This document shows, piece after piece, positions 32,055-41,932 of a stretch of DNA of 43,389 nucleotides. The DNA comes from an uncultured Clostridia bacterium (lineage in GTDB: Bacteria > Bacillota > Clostridia > Oscillospirales > CAG-272). How positions within the stretch are numbered: position 1 is the first letter of the stretch; each line of letters opens with the position of its first letter. A program made the position numbers and the translations under genes. Below the pieces are notes generated by a model that was not told the DNA's origin, did no database searches, and saw only the letters and a program-made list of their open reading frames with translations. The stretch lies in assembly GCA_945929845.1 (NCBI GenBank), contig CAMEON010000013.1:1-43389 (forward strand), in the 5' to 3' direction.

Positions 32055-32990
32055 ATGCCGAGTGAGAATATCCAGTGGTTTCCGGGGCACATGGCCAAGA
32101 CCCGCCGCCTGATCTCCGAGAATCTAAAACATGTACACATATTCATTGAGGTGCTGGATGCCCGTGTCCCGGTCAGTTCCAGAAATCCGGAACTGCGCCG
32201 GCTGACCGGCGACAAGCCCACCATCCTGCTTCTGAACAAGGCGTCTCTGGCTGACCCCGCCGCCAGTCAGGCTTTCGTGCGGCAGTATACCGACCGTCAT
32301 ACGGTCTGCCTGCTGTGCGACTGCGTCACCGGCGAGGGGCTGAACCGGCTCCCCGGGGCCATCCGCACCGTGCTGTCCGACCGGGTGGAACGGTACGAGG
32401 CCAAGGGGCAGGCCGGGCGGCACCTGCGGGCCATGGTGGTGGGGGTTCCCAACACCGGAAAATCCACCCTCATCAACCGTATGAGCGGTGTCTCCCGGCT
32501 CAAGGCCGAGAACCGCCCCGGCGTGACCCGGGATAAGCAGTGGGTGTCCACCAAGCTGGGCATTGACCTTTTGGATATGCCCGGCGTGCTGTGGCCCCGC
32601 TTTGACGACAGGATCACAGGCGAGAACCTGGCCCTGACCGGGGCCATCAAGGACGACATTCTGGACATGGAAAGTCTGGGGCGGGTGCTGGTGCACCGCC
32701 TGCGGGATATGTACCCGGCGGCACTGGCTCAGCGATACCGGCTGACAGAGGTGGCCGGGTGGCAGGCGCTGGGCGATGCGGACCTTGTGGAGCTGATCGG
32801 GCGGAAGCGTGGCTGTCTTCTCTCCGGCGGCACCGTGGACACCGAGCGAACCTCCAATTTGCTGGTGGATGAGTTCCGGGCAGGGCGCATCGGCCGCCTG
32901 ACCATTGACCGTCTGCCCGCCGCATCCACTGTGGAGCCGGAGGAAGAGAAAGCCTCCGGAACCGGGGAGGAGCGTGACGGCCATGCCTGA
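32055..32990 (+). CDS. rbgA: Ribosome biogenesis GTPase RbgA (YlqF)
   Basis: A circularly permuted GTPase for late assembly of the 50S subunit. The 311-residue protein starts with [13 protein letters not shown]. The G4 motif NKAS (61-64) precedes the P-loop GVPNTGKST (about 130-138) and the G3 motif DMPG (about 174), the permuted order of this family. A C-terminal RNA-binding region follows, ending in an acidic tail. ATG 32055 has SD GGGAGG and starts 13 nt after lepB. It overlaps rnhB by 8 nt. Confidence 0.94.
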   Translation: MPSENIQWFPGHMAKTRRLISENLKHVHIFIEVLDARVPVSSRNPELRRLTGDKPTILLLNKASLADPAASQAFVRQYTDRHTVCLLCDCVTGEGLNRLPGAIRTVLSDRVERYEAKGQAGRHLRAMVVGVPNTGKSTLINRMSGVSRLKAENRPGVTRDKQWVSTKLGIDLLDMPGVLWPRFDDRITGENLALTGAIKDDILDMESLGRVLVHRLRDMYPAALAQRYRLTEVAGWQALGDADLVELIGRKRGCLLSGGTVDTERTSNLLVDEFRAGRIGRLTIDRLPAASTVEPEEEKASGTGEERDGHA

Positions 32991-33654
32991 CTTTTCGCTG
33001 GAAAATGCCCTTATGGCCGAGGGCTATGTGGCTGTGTGCGGCGTGGACGAGGCCGGTCGGGGGCCTTTATGCGGGCCTGTGGTGGCCGCCGCCTGCATCC
33101 TGTCGCCGCAGGTGGAACTGCCGGGTCTGAACGACTCCAAAAAGCTGACGCCCCACCGGCGGGATGCCCTGTTTGATCTGATCAGGGCGCGGTGCGTGGC
33201 CTTCGGTATTGCCCAGGGGACGGTGGAGGAGATCAATCAGAGCAACATTCTGGAGGCTGACCTTCTGGCCATGCGCCGGGCCATCGCCGGACTCCGCACC
33301 CCGGACGGAACCCCCTTCCCTGCCGACTTCGCCCTGATCGACGGCAACATCGCCCGGGACTTCCCCCTCCCCGCCCGGGCCGTGGTCAAGGGGGATGCCC
33401 TGTCCATGTCCATCGCCGCCGCTTCGGTGCTGGCCAAGGTGACACGGGACAGGATCTGTCTGGAGCTGGATCGGCAGTACCCCCAGTACGGCATCGCAGG
33501 GCACAAGGGGTATGGCACCAAGGCCCACATGGAGGCTCTGCGCCGCTACGGCCCCTCCCCCATCCACCGCACCAAATTCATCCGCTTCCTGGATCAGCCG
33601 TCCGGCACGGCGTGTGCGGGCGCAGAGGCCGGAGGACAGCCTGAGCATGAGTGA
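32983..33654 (+). CDS. rnhB: Ribonuclease HII
   Basis: Removes RNA from RNA/DNA hybrids and single ribonucleotides from DNA. The 223-residue protein has the catalytic D22-E23 in [15 protein letters not shown], the following SKKLT motif and the third acidic residue near 119 in FALIDGN. ATG 32983 overlaps the rbgA stop by 8 nt and follows GGGGAGGAG; an in-frame GTG at 32974 is too near the SD. The 3' end overlaps yraN by 8 nt, so the genes are tightly coupled. Confidence 0.95.
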   Translation: MPDFSLENALMAEGYVAVCGVDEAGRGPLCGPVVAAACILSPQVELPGLNDSKKLTPHRRDALFDLIRARCVAFGIAQGTVEEINQSNILEADLLAMRRAIAGLRTPDGTPFPADFALIDGNIARDFPLPARAVVKGDALSMSIAAASVLAKVTRDRICLELDRQYPQYGIAGHKGYGTKAHMEALRRYGPSPIHRTKFIRFLDQPSGTACAGAEAGGQPEHE

Positions 33655-34087
33655 GTCCGCACCTGAAAGCAAGCAGGGGTCGGGGAACACATCCCGCCCT
33701 GTCCGCCAGCGCAACGGACGGATGGGCGAGGATGCGGCGGTAGCCCTGTATGAATCCCGGGGATACACGGTGCTGGCCCGGAATGTCCGTGAAGCCCACA
33801 ACGAGATCGACTTTGTGGCCGAGGACGACACCTCCCTGGTCTTTGTGGAGGTCAAGACCCGCACTGCAAGGCCGGGAGCACCCTCCCGGTACGGCCGCCC
33901 GGCCCGGGCGGTGGACAGCGGCAAGCGGCAACGGACGGTGCTGGCCGCCGAGGCTTACCTGCGGGAGCACCCCACGGGGAAACAGCCCCGGATCGATGTG
34001 GTGGAGGTATACCTTTCGCACACAGCAGACGGGGAGGCACAGGTGACGGACATCATCACCTTCCGCAACGCCTTCGGAGCCAGATAA
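33647..34087 (+). CDS. yraN: YraN (UPF0102) family nuclease-like protein
   Basis: A 146-residue protein with the PD-(D/E)XK-like core: [20 protein letters not shown] followed by NEIDFVAED and VFVEVKTR, giving an E-x(n)-D-x(n)-EVK pattern. The family is widespread and often next to rnhB, suggesting a role in nucleic-acid processing, though activity is not well established. ATG 33647 overlaps rnhB by 8 nt; GGAGG at about 33631 is the SD. It ends the operon. Confidence 0.9.
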   Translation: MSESAPESKQGSGNTSRPVRQRNGRMGEDAAVALYESRGYTVLARNVREAHNEIDFVAEDDTSLVFVEVKTRTARPGAPSRYGRPARAVDSGKRQRTVLAAEAYLREHPTGKQPRIDVVEVYLSHTADGEAQVTDIITFRNAFGAR

Positions 34088-34135
34088 ACATACATGTTAT
34101 GAGGGACATAGGATCCCGGACAGGAGTTTACATTG

Positions 34136-35080
34136 ATGAAACTTTCACTGATCGACACCCACTGCGACACAGCCTATGAGCTGTATCACCGGGGGGCACA
34201 CTTAGACAGAAATGACTGTCACATTGACCTGGAGAAAGCCTCGGTCTTTCAGCACTACGCCCAGTACTACGCCGTCTGGAGTTACAAGGGCCTCAGCGAC
34301 GAGGCCTGCTGGCAGGATTTTCTCAGGATTACAGACTACTTTGACCGGGAACTGGATGCCCTGTCCGACCGGGCTGTCCGGGTGCGTACCGGGCAGGAGC
34401 TGGCCGCCGCCTGGGAGAGCGGGAAGCACGCCGCCATCCTGGCGGTGGAGGATGCCCGCCTGACCGAAGGCAAGCTGGAACGGCTGGACACGCTGCGGGA
34501 CAAGGGCGTGCGTTACCTGACCCTGCTCTGGAGTGGGGAGACCTGCGTAGGCGGTTCCCACAACACCCAGACCGGCCTGACGGCCTTCGGCAAGGAGCTG
34601 GTAGCCGGGTGCTTCCAGCGGGGCATCATCCCGGATGTGTCCCATGCGTCGGAGCAGACCGTGGACGATCTCATCCCCATCGCCCAGGCCTACGGCAAGC
34701 CCTTCATCGCCTCCCACTCCAATTCCTACACCCTCTGCCCGGTCAGCCGCAACCTGCGGGATCGGCACTTTCAGGCCCTGAAGGAACTGGGCGGGGTGTT
34801 GGGCATCAACCTGTACACCGCCTTCCTGACGGACACCTCGGTGCGCCCGGCCACCGTCGATGATGTGGTAGCCCACATCGACTACTTCATGGCCATGGGC
34901 GGCGAGGACATCATAGGGTTTGGCGGAGACTGGGACGGTTGTTCCATGCCGGACAGCCTCCACCATGTGGGCGACCTGTACCAGGTGGCCGATGCGCTGG
35001 CCCGGCACAACTACAGTGAGGAACTGATCCAGAAGATATTCTGGAAGAATTTCTACGACTTTGCCATGAAAAATCTGTAA
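34136..35080 (+). CDS. Membrane dipeptidase (peptidase M19) family protein
   Basis: A 314-residue zinc dipeptidase homologue. The first metal motif HxD is at H9 and D11 (IDTHCDTAYE); the bridging Glu is in VEDARL; further ligands are His in DVSHASEQT and ASHSNSY; GFGGDWDG supplies the conserved aspartate. No signal peptide is seen, so it is probably cytosolic, acting on dipeptides including possibly D-amino acid or cystinyl dipeptides. AGGAG lies 10 nt before ATG 34136; an in-frame TTG at 34133 is better spaced and cannot be excluded. It is 52 nt before thrC. Confidence 0.92.
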   Translation: MKLSLIDTHCDTAYELYHRGAHLDRNDCHIDLEKASVFQHYAQYYAVWSYKGLSDEACWQDFLRITDYFDRELDALSDRAVRVRTGQELAAAWESGKHAAILAVEDARLTEGKLERLDTLRDKGVRYLTLLWSGETCVGGSHNTQTGLTAFGKELVAGCFQRGIIPDVSHASEQTVDDLIPIAQAYGKPFIASHSNSYTLCPVSRNLRDRHFQALKELGGVLGINLYTAFLTDTSVRPATVDDVVAHIDYFMAMGGEDIIGFGGDWDGCSMPDSLHHVGDLYQVADALARHNYSEELIQKIFWKNFYDFAMKNL

Positions 35081-35132
35081 TTCAATTCCCATGGAACAAT
35101 AACCAAAGAAAAAAATCAAGGAGTACCCTGTC

Positions 35133-36632
35133 ATGCTGTATCAATCCACCCGCGACCCCTCTCACAAGAAGTATACCTCCGCCCAGGTCATCAAAATGGG
35201 TCTGGCTCCGGACGGCGGCCTGTTCCTCCCCGAGACCATACCCACCCTCACCGCCGAGGAGATCCGCACCCTGTGCGGGGACAGCTACCCCGTCCGGGCG
35301 GCCAAGGTGCTGGGCAAATTCCTCACCGACTACACCTATGAGGAGCTGTTGAGCGACTGCCGGGAGGCCTATAAGGAAGCCTCTTTCCCCGGCGGGGCGG
35401 CCCCGCTGGTTCATGTACACGATGCCCTGTACACCCTGGAGCTGTGGCACGGCCCCACCGCCGCCTTCAAGGACATGGCTCTGCAGATCATGCCCCGCCT
35501 GCTCTCCCGGGCACTGGTCAAGACCGGGGAGACCCGGGAGGCCCTGATCCTGGTGGCTACCTCCGGGGACACCGGCAAGGCCGCCCTGGAAGGGTACCGG
35601 GATGTGGACAGGGTGCGCATCATGGTGTTCTACCCGGTGGACGGCGTCAGCCGGGTGCAGAAGCTGCAGATGACCACCCAGACCGGCTCCAATGTGCAGG
35701 TTTGCGCCATCCACGGCAACTTTGACGATGCCCAGACCGGGGTCAAGAAGATCTTCTCCGACCCGGAGATGGCCGCCAAGCTGGACAGCCGGGGATTCGT
35801 CCTCTCCAGTGCCAACTCCATCAACTGGGGACGGCTGGCACCGCAGATCGTCTACTATGTATCCGCCTACTGCGACCTGCTCTCCACCGGAGCCATCCGG
35901 CAGGGGGAGGCGATGGATGTGTGCGTGCCGACCGGAAACTTTGGCAATATCTTTGCCGCCTACATCGCCCGCCTGATGGGACTGCCCATCCGCCACCTGG
36001 TCTGCGCCTCCAATCAGAACAATGTGCTGACAGACTTCCTGGCAACCGGAACCTACAACCGCAACCGAGCCTTCCATCTGACCATGTCCCCCTCCATGGA
36101 CATCCTCATCTCCTCCAACCTGGAGCGGCTGCTCTGCCTGGCCGCCGGGGAGGAGCGCACAGCCGGGTATATGGAGAGCCTGAAGAACACCGGTGCCTAC
36201 ACGGTGGATGACGATGTGCTCCGTGACATCCGCCGCATCTTCTCCGGGTACTTCGCCGGGGAGAATCTGACGGCGGCCACCATCAATGAGTATTTCGAGT
36301 CCTATGGCTACCTGGCCGACACCCACACCGCTGTGGGTCTGGCCTGCGCCGGACAGTACAGGGAGAGCCTGCCCGCCGGGGACAACACGCCGCTGGTGGT
36401 AGCCTCCACCGCCAGCCCCTACAAGTTCGCCGCCGATGTGTTCACCGCCCTGACCGACGGGACGGAACTGCCCCACGACCCGCTGTCGGCGCTGGATCAG
36501 CTGGCAGAGCGCACCGGCACAGAGATCCCCTACCCCCTGCGGGATCTGAGAGGGCGGCAGGTGCGCTTCACCGAGGTCATTTCCCCGAAGGATATGCCGG
36601 AAAAGGTACTGTCCTTCTGCGAGAAGGCATAA
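35133..36632 (+). CDS. thrC: Threonine synthase
   Basis: Converts O-phospho-L-homoserine to threonine with pyridoxal phosphate. The 499-residue protein begins LYQSTRDPSHKKYTSAQVI and has the PLP lysine K113 in GPTAAFKDMALQ. The phosphate-binding GDTGKA-like segment (ATSGDTGKAALEGYRD) and the FGNIFAAYIA region match the long (yeast/E. coli-type) ThrC form. SD AAGGAG precedes ATG. No T-box leader fits in the 52-nt gap, so threonine-responsive control would have to occur further upstream. A terminator follows. Confidence 0.95.
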   Translation: MLYQSTRDPSHKKYTSAQVIKMGLAPDGGLFLPETIPTLTAEEIRTLCGDSYPVRAAKVLGKFLTDYTYEELLSDCREAYKEASFPGGAAPLVHVHDALYTLELWHGPTAAFKDMALQIMPRLLSRALVKTGETREALILVATSGDTGKAALEGYRDVDRVRIMVFYPVDGVSRVQKLQMTTQTGSNVQVCAIHGNFDDAQTGVKKIFSDPEMAAKLDSRGFVLSSANSINWGRLAPQIVYYVSAYCDLLSTGAIRQGEAMDVCVPTGNFGNIFAAYIARLMGLPIRHLVCASNQNNVLTDFLATGTYNRNRAFHLTMSPSMDILISSNLERLLCLAAGEERTAGYMESLKNTGAYTVDDDVLRDIRRIFSGYFAGENLTAATINEYFESYGYLADTHTAVGLACAGQYRESLPAGDNTPLVVASTASPYKFAADVFTALTDGTELPHDPLSALDQLAERTGTEIPYPLRDLRGRQVRFTEVISPKDMPEKVLSFCEKA

Positions 36633-36667
36633 ATAACAGATTTCGTCCTGTGCGATCAACGAAAAAT

Positions 36668-36709
36668 TCCCGGGGAGCACCCTTGCGGGTACCCGCCCGG
36701 GAGTTTCTT
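36668..36709 (+). terminator. Terminator of thrC
   Basis: TCCCGGG (36668-36674) pairs with CCCGGGA (36696-36702), with a nested ACCC/GGGT stem inside, followed by GTTTCTTC. It lies between convergent thrC and the DUF1540 gene. Confidence 0.7.
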
Positions 36710-36717
36710 CCCGGAAG

Positions 36718-36903
36718 TTACTGCTCCATAGCCTTGAAGGTCGCACAGGCCGTATCGCTGGAGGTGGTCGCATAGGAAGGACCCACCGTGATCTCCTGGG
36801 CAGTACAGCAACCGCTGGCATCATGATGGACACAGTTCTTCACATCACAGCAAACGCCCTTGATGTGCTTGCAATCACAATCACGCCTTGTCTCGTCGTT
36901 CAT
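36718..36903 (-). CDS. DUF1540 cysteine-rich small protein
   Basis: A 61-residue protein with eight cysteines (C9, C11, C18, C19, C24, C32, C33, C53) in the DUF1540 pattern C-C-V-x-N-C-x-(H)H-x(n)-C-x-A. Metal binding is likely; the function is unknown. SD AGAGGG lies about 10 nt before ATG. It is convergent with thrC and divergent from the metallophosphoesterase gene. The 203-bp region 36904-37106 holds no other gene that I can support. Confidence 0.85.
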   Translation of the reverse strand: MNDETRRDCDCKHIKGVCCDVKNCVHHDASGCCTAQEITVGPSYATTSSDTACATFKAMEQ

Positions 36904-37106
36904 ATCCGCTTACCCTCTTTATTTCCGTATTCATCGCCCGGCCCCCGGTTCCCCGGGCGGCCGGAGCTTGCGGAGAGCACTGGGGAAGGCCATGTTTCGT
37001 CATGTTCTTTCCCCGGTCACCCTCCGTGGGAATAGTATGTACGATGTCCGTTGTCCTTATACCCGGCCAGCCGCCGTTCAGAACTTTGCCGAAAGGAGTG
37101 CCGCAC

Positions 37107-37871
37107 ATGTCCATTTATGTCATGGGAGACCTGCACCTGTCCACCAATCAGGCCACCAACAAATCCATGGAGGTCTTCGGCAAGCGGTGGCAGGGGTACA
37201 CGGACAGGATCCGGAAAAACTGGACAGCCGTGGTGCGCCCGGAGGACACGGTGGTGATCCCAGGCGACCTTTCCTGGGCTATGAACCTGGAGGAAGCCCT
37301 GCCGGATTTTGCTTTTTTGGAATCCCTGCCCGGTACCAAGCTGGTCGGCAAGGGCAACCACGACTTCTGGTGGACCACCGGAAGCAAGCTGAACCGCTTT
37401 TTTGAGGCACACAATCTCCGTTCGGTGCGTATCCTCTATAACAACGCATACCGTGTGGAGGACAGCGTGCTGTGCGGCACCCGGGGGTGGTTCCTGGACG
37501 AGAAACAACAGGCCACCGTGGGTGAGGTGGATCACGGGAAGATCGTCAACCGGGAAACCATCCGCCTGCGCCTCAGCCTGGAGCAGGCTATGGGTCTGGT
37601 CAGAGAAGCCGAAGCAACCGAGGGCCGCCACCTCCCCGTAGCCGTGTTCCTCCACTTCCCTCCCGTGTGGCCGCCGGTCAGCTTTGATTTCGTCTGCCGG
37701 GAGATTTTGGATGTGCTTCACGAGTACGACATCCGCGAGTGCTACTTCGGGCATATCCACGGTATGTACAGTATTCCCCGCAGTTTTGACTTTGAGGGCA
37801 TTTCCATGACGCTGACCTCGTCAGATTTTCTCAACTTTGCCCTGATGCCCATCCGTCCGGGGGAGGATTGA
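37107..37871 (+). CDS. Calcineurin-like metallophosphoesterase
   Basis: A 254-residue cytosolic phosphoesterase with a full set of dimetal motifs: GDLH (7-10), GDLSW (about 52-56), GNHDFWW (about 75-81), HFPPVW and GHIHG. Substrate unknown. ATG 37107 is preceded by AAAGGAG at about 8 nt; upstream in-frame codons lack an SD and read through the spacer. The gap of 216 bp to tig holds the tig promoter. Confidence 0.9.
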   Translation: MSIYVMGDLHLSTNQATNKSMEVFGKRWQGYTDRIRKNWTAVVRPEDTVVIPGDLSWAMNLEEALPDFAFLESLPGTKLVGKGNHDFWWTTGSKLNRFFEAHNLRSVRILYNNAYRVEDSVLCGTRGWFLDEKQQATVGEVDHGKIVNRETIRLRLSLEQAMGLVREAEATEGRHLPVAVFLHFPPVWPPVSFDFVCREILDVLHEYDIRECYFGHIHGMYSIPRSFDFEGISMTLTSSDFLNFALMPIRPGED

Positions 37872-38004
37872 CCGTCCTGTCCCCCCATGTGCCTACCCGT
37901 TTCACCGTGTTTTTTCCTGGGCGCATGGTCGGTTTTCACAAAATATGGCGGGCGGTTTCACCCACTTTCGTCAGGAAAAGAGCCGGAAAGTTTCAAAAAG
38001 GCTA

Positions 38005-38033
38005 TTGACAAAATGCACATAAAATTATACAAT
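38005..38033 (+). promoter_or_regulatory. Strong promoter of tig
   Basis: TTGACA (38005-38010) and TACAAT (38028-38033) are 17 bp apart, one base from perfect consensus, about 55 bp before ATG 38088. Confidence 0.88.
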
Positions 38034-38087
38034 ATAGTGTATGTGTTTATCGTTTGATTTCCGTAAAAGAAAGGAATTGTGACATTC

Positions 38088-39380
38088 ATGACTTTGATTA
38101 AAGCAGAAAAGGCCGAAAAGAGCACCTATACGCTGGAATTTTCGGTGGATAAGGAAACTTTTGAGAAGGCCGTCAACAGCGTCTACCGCAAGCAGGTAGG
38201 CTCCATTACCATCCCCGGCTTCCGCAAGGGAAAGGCTCCCCGTTCCGTCATTGAAAGAATGTACGGGAAGGGCGTTTTCTATGAGGATGCCGCCAACGAT
38301 CTGCTTCCGGAGGCCTATGAGGCCGCCCAGAAGGAAGCAGGCATCCAGCCTGTGGGTCGTGCCGAGTTTGATATCAAATCCATCGACGAGAACGGCATTG
38401 TCTTCACCGCCTCCGTCCCCGTCAAGCCCGTGGTAGAGATCGAGGGCTACAAGGGCATTGAGGCCGCCAAGGAAGTGGCTGAAGTCACCGACCTTGAGAT
38501 CGAGAACGAGCTGAAGGTGGTTCAGGAGCGCAACTCCCGGGAGACCGACATCACCGATGCCCCCGCCGAGATGGGAAATACCGTCAAGATCGACTTTGAG
38601 GGCTTTGTGGACGGCACCCCCTTTGAGGGCGGCAAGGGTGAGGATCACTTCCTCAAGCTTGGCTCCGGCAACTTCATCCCCGGCTTCGAGGAGCAGATCG
38701 TGGGTCATTCCATCGGGGATTCCTTTGATGTGAATGTCACCTTCCCGGAGGATTACCACGCCAAGGAGCTGGCCGGCAAGCCCGCCGTGTTCAAGACCAC
38801 GCTGAAGGCCATCCAGAAGGTGGAGCTGCCTGCGCTGGACGATGATTTTGCCAAGGATGTGTCCGAATTTGACACCATGGATGAATACCGTGCCGACATC
38901 AAGGCAAAGATTGCAAAGAGGCATGAGGATGCCGCCGAGTCCGCCTATGAGGAAGCGGTAGTCAAGGCACTGAATGAGAAGCTGGCCGGGGAGGAGATCC
39001 CGCAGGCCATGTTCGATTCCGAAACCGAAAACCTGCTCCGTGACTATGACAACAAGTTGCGTTCCAACGGCTTGAGCCTGGATATGTACCTGAAGTACAC
39101 CGGCATGACGCTGGATCAGATGCGGGATCAGTTCCGTCCCCAGGCCGAAAGCTATGTCAAGACCCGCCTGGCTCTGGAGAAGATCGCCGAGCTGGAGTCT
39201 ATTGCCGTAACCGATGAGGAGATCGAGGCAGAGTATGCCCGTCTGGCAGAGGCCTACAAGATGGAGGCCGACCAGATCAAGGCCATGATCCCCGCCGACT
39301 CCCTGGTCGAAGACCTGAAGGTCAAGAAGGCTATGGAGTTGGTCAAGGCCAACACCGTGGCTCCCGCCAAGGCTGACTGA
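38088..39380 (+). CDS. tig: Trigger factor (ribosome-associated chaperone and prolyl isomerase)
   Basis: Binds nascent chains at the ribosome exit and assists folding. The 430-residue protein has the ribosome-binding signature GFRKGKAPRSVIERMYG (about 47-63), the FKBP-type isomerase domain (about 158-245, VKIDFEGFVDGTPFEGG) and the helical C-terminal chaperone part. ATG 38088 fits AAAGGAA at about 11 nt; the in-frame GTG at 38079 is too close. It precedes clpP-clpX, separated by 360 bp. Confidence 0.97.
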   Translation: MTLIKAEKAEKSTYTLEFSVDKETFEKAVNSVYRKQVGSITIPGFRKGKAPRSVIERMYGKGVFYEDAANDLLPEAYEAAQKEAGIQPVGRAEFDIKSIDENGIVFTASVPVKPVVEIEGYKGIEAAKEVAEVTDLEIENELKVVQERNSRETDITDAPAEMGNTVKIDFEGFVDGTPFEGGKGEDHFLKLGSGNFIPGFEEQIVGHSIGDSFDVNVTFPEDYHAKELAGKPAVFKTTLKAIQKVELPALDDDFAKDVSEFDTMDEYRADIKAKIAKRHEDAAESAYEEAVVKALNEKLAGEEIPQAMFDSETENLLRDYDNKLRSNGLSLDMYLKYTGMTLDQMRDQFRPQAESYVKTRLALEKIAELESIAVTDEEIEAEYARLAEAYKMEADQIKAMIPADSLVEDLKVKKAMELVKANTVAPAKAD

Positions 39381-39428
39381 TCTTTCGGCGATAGCGATTG
39401 CCACCTGTTCCAGGCTTCAGCTTCCGGT

Positions 39429-39501
39429 CAGACGATCCGCCGCCGGGGCACCCGGCGTGTGCCGTCCCCGGTAGCGGCCGACCTGGAACGGCGGTCGTCT
39501 G
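39429..39501. other. Compound hairpin in the tig-clpP spacer
   Basis: CAGACGATCCGCCG (39429-39442) pairs with CGGCGGTCGTCTG (39489-39501) with one bulged base. Inside, CCGGGG pairs with CCCCGG and GGCAC with GTGCC. A stable compound structure in front of the tandem repeats; no U-tract follows, so it is unlikely to be a terminator alone. Confidence 0.6.
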
Positions 39502-39504
39502 CCC

Positions 39505-39615
39505 ATGAGCAGTTTGCTTGTCCTTGTGCGGCTTGCCTGCCCGTGGGTAGCTTGTCCGCCCAAGGCAGTTTGCCTGCTCGGAGCAGCTTGCCTGCTCGGA
39601 GCAGCTTGCCTGCTC
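39505..39615. repeat. Six tandem 18-19-bp hairpin repeats between tig and clpP
   Basis: Units at 39505-39523, 39524-39542, 39543-39561 (19 bp each) and 39562-39579, 39580-39597, 39598-39615 (18 bp each). The last two are identical, GGAGCAGCTTGCCTGCTC; each good copy folds as GAGCAG-CTTGC-CTGCTC, a 6-bp stem with a 5-nt loop. Earlier copies are diverged. There are no spacers, so this is not a CRISPR array. With the compound hairpin and terminator it accounts for the 360-bp gap, where no gene is seen. Confidence 0.85.
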
Positions 39616-39620
39616 CTGCT

Positions 39621-39660
39621 ATGCCACGGTCACAGCCTTTGGTGCCGTGGCTTATTTTAT
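39621..39660 (+). terminator. Terminator before clpP (end of tig transcript)
   Basis: GCCACGG (39623-39629) pairs with CCGTGGC (39645-39651), extended by CAC/GTG, followed by TTATTTTAT. It would end the tig transcript about 90 bp before clpP, unless read-through occurs. Confidence 0.7.
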
Positions 39661-39740
39661 GCAACAGGCGGGGCTTGGTGCCCGGGCTGTTGCCTGCCGG
39701 GTGTGCCGGCGAAAATCTTACAGAAATGAGGTAAACCGAC

Positions 39741-40358
39741 ATGAACCAGTTCTCCTCCTTTGACCCCATGCGCAATGCGCTGGTTCCCATGGTCATTGAA
39801 CAGACAGGGCGTGGTGAGCGATCCTACGATATTTTCTCCCGGTTGCTCAACGACCGGATCATTTTCCTGTCCGACGAGGTCAACGACACCACCGCCTCCC
39901 TGGTGGTGGCTCAGCTCCTCTTCCTGGAAGCCCAGGATCGGGACAAGGACATATCCTTCTATATCAACAGCCCCGGCGGCTCCGTGACTGCCGGTATGGC
40001 CATCTATGACACCATGCAGTTCATCAAGTGCGATGTGTCCACCATCTGCATCGGTATGGCCGCCAGTATGGGTGCCTTCCTGCTGGCCGCAGGTACCAAG
40101 GGCAAGCGGCTGGCTCTGCCCCACAGTGAGATCATGATCCACCAGCCTATGGGCGGTGCCCAGGGTCAGGCCACAGATATCAAGATCCATGCCGACCTGA
40201 TCCTGCGCACCCGGGAGATGCTGAACCGTATCCTGTCAGAGCGCACCGGCAAGCCGCTGGATGTGATCGAGCGGGACACCGAGCGGGATAACTTCATGAC
40301 CGCCGAGCAGGCTCTGGCATACGGACTGATCGACCGCATCATCGAGAAGCGGGATTGA
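39741..40358 (+). CDS. clpP: ATP-dependent Clp protease proteolytic subunit
   Basis: The serine peptidase of ClpXP/ClpAP-type complexes. The 205-residue protein has the triad S109 (GMAASMGAF), H134 ([11 protein letters not shown]) and D183 (DTERDNF). The N-terminus (about 1-22) probably includes a short propeptide. GAGG precedes ATG at about 9 nt. Followed after 70 nt by clpX, its unfoldase partner. Confidence 0.97.
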   Translation: MNQFSSFDPMRNALVPMVIEQTGRGERSYDIFSRLLNDRIIFLSDEVNDTTASLVVAQLLFLEAQDRDKDISFYINSPGGSVTAGMAIYDTMQFIKCDVSTICIGMAASMGAFLLAAGTKGKRLALPHSEIMIHQPMGGAQGQATDIKIHADLILRTREMLNRILSERTGKPLDVIERDTERDNFMTAEQALAYGLIDRIIEKRD

Positions 40359-40428
40359 CCCGCCACCCCCGGCACATGACCGGGGATGCCCCGGGAATGC
40401 CGCAGAATGTATCAAGAAAGGAAACAGA

Positions 40429-41862
40429 ATGCCTATGGCAACTACCACCAATCAGGGCGGTGACAAGAACGGGAACGGCAAGAAGAGTCAGCGTCTCCGG
40501 TTCTGCTCCTTCTGCGGGCGGGAGGAGAATCAGGTTCACTTTCTGATCCCCTCTCCCACCGGCTCCTATATCTGTGACTTCTGCGTGGACGCCTGTCAGG
40601 ATCTGATCTCGGAGGCGGAGGAACGGAGCGCAGAGCCGCTGGAGGGCGAGCTTTCGCTGGCTTCACTGCCCAAGCCCATGCAGATCAAGGAACAGCTGGA
40701 CGAGTATGTCATCGGTCAGGATCAGGCGAAGATCGCCCTGTCCGTTGCGGTGTACAATCACTACAAGCGCATCCTGACCAAGTCCCTCCAGCAGAAGCGG
40801 CGGCGGGGTACACGCCCGTCCCACAACGAGTACCTGGACGGCCTGGAGGATGTGGATGTACAGAAGTCCAATGTCCTTCTGCTCGGCCCTACCGGCGTGG
40901 GCAAGACCTACCTTGCACAGACCCTGGCCAGAACCCTGCAAGTCCCCTTTGCCATTGCGGATGCCACCACCCTGACCGAGGCCGGTTATGTGGGTGAGGA
41001 TGTGGAGAACATTCTCCTGCGCCTGATCCAGGCCGCCGACTTCGATGTGGAGCGGGCAGAGCATGGCATCATCTATATCGACGAGATCGACAAGATCTCC
41101 CGCAAGAGCGAGAACCGTTCCATCACCCGGGATGTGTCCGGCGAGGGCGTACAGCAGGCTCTCCTGAAGATACTGGAGGGCACGGTCTCCAATGTACCGC
41201 CCCAAGGCGGCCGCAAGCACCCCAACCAGGAGTTCATCCGTATCAATACGGAGGACATTCTGTTCATCTGCGGCGGTGCCTTTGACGGCCTGGAACAGAT
41301 CATCGAGAAGCGGCAGGGCGGTAGCGTCATCGGCTTCAACGGTGAGGTGAAAGGCAAAGCCGAAAAGCAGGGTGCCGGTATCCTGGAGCAGGTCACCCCC
41401 CACGATATTGTCAAGTTCGGTCTGATCCCGGAGCTGGTCGGCCGGTTGCCGGTCATTGTCTCCCTCAACGATCTGGACAAGGATGCGCTGGTGCGCATCC
41501 TGCGGGATCCCAAGAACGCCATCATCAAGCAGTATATGAAGCTGTTCGGTATGGACAGGGTGCGCCTGACCTTTGACGAGGGTGCACTGGAATCCATCGC
41601 CGAGGAAGCCCTGAAGCGGAACACCGGGGCCCGGGGTCTGCGGGCCATCATGGAGCAGTTCATGATGAAGCTGATGTATGAGCTTCCCAGCGACCAGACC
41701 GTGGAGTCTGTCACCATTACCAAGGCGTTCATTGAGGGTACGGGTGCGCCCGTCATCACGCACAGGCAACCGGAAACGCCCGCCATAGAGACGCCGGAGA
41801 GTGGAAATGCAGACCAGATGACCCTTTCCCTGAACGCCCCGGACGGTGAGGACGCTCAATAA
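40429..41862 (+). CDS. clpX: ATP-dependent Clp protease ATP-binding subunit ClpX
   Basis: AAA+ unfoldase that delivers substrates to ClpP. The 477-residue protein has the N-terminal zinc-binding C4 domain (C26, C29, C49, C52), Walker A GPTGVGKT (153-160), Walker [10 protein letters not shown] (about 205-213), and the IGF ClpP-docking loop ([11 protein letters not shown]). The C-terminus has a divergent Glu/Asp-rich tail after about residue 430. SD AAAGGA precedes ATG 40429; ATG 40435 is also possible. It lies between clpP and purA on the same strand. Confidence 0.97.
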   Translation: MPMATTTNQGGDKNGNGKKSQRLRFCSFCGREENQVHFLIPSPTGSYICDFCVDACQDLISEAEERSAEPLEGELSLASLPKPMQIKEQLDEYVIGQDQAKIALSVAVYNHYKRILTKSLQQKRRRGTRPSHNEYLDGLEDVDVQKSNVLLLGPTGVGKTYLAQTLARTLQVPFAIADATTLTEAGYVGEDVENILLRLIQAADFDVERAEHGIIYIDEIDKISRKSENRSITRDVSGEGVQQALLKILEGTVSNVPPQGGRKHPNQEFIRINTEDILFICGGAFDGLEQIIEKRQGGSVIGFNGEVKGKAEKQGAGILEQVTPHDIVKFGLIPELVGRLPVIVSLNDLDKDALVRILRDPKNAIIKQYMKLFGMDRVRLTFDEGALESIAEEALKRNTGARGLRAIMEQFMMKLMYELPSDQTVESVTITKAFIEGTGAPVITHRQPETPAIETPESGNADQMTLSLNAPDGEDAQ

Positions 41863-41932
41863 GCGGAGACCGTCACCAGATTCCGGAACCAATTGATGTC
41901 AAGATGTCAAATCGAAAGGATTTTACCGCATT

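Noticed and set aside
35081-35132. T-box or riboswitch leader for thrC
   Set aside because: The gap is only 52 nt with no stem, specifier loop or terminator; too short for a T-box.
39505-39615. Possible CRISPR array
   Set aside because: Units of 18-19 bp are directly abutting with no spacers, and no cas gene is present in the window.
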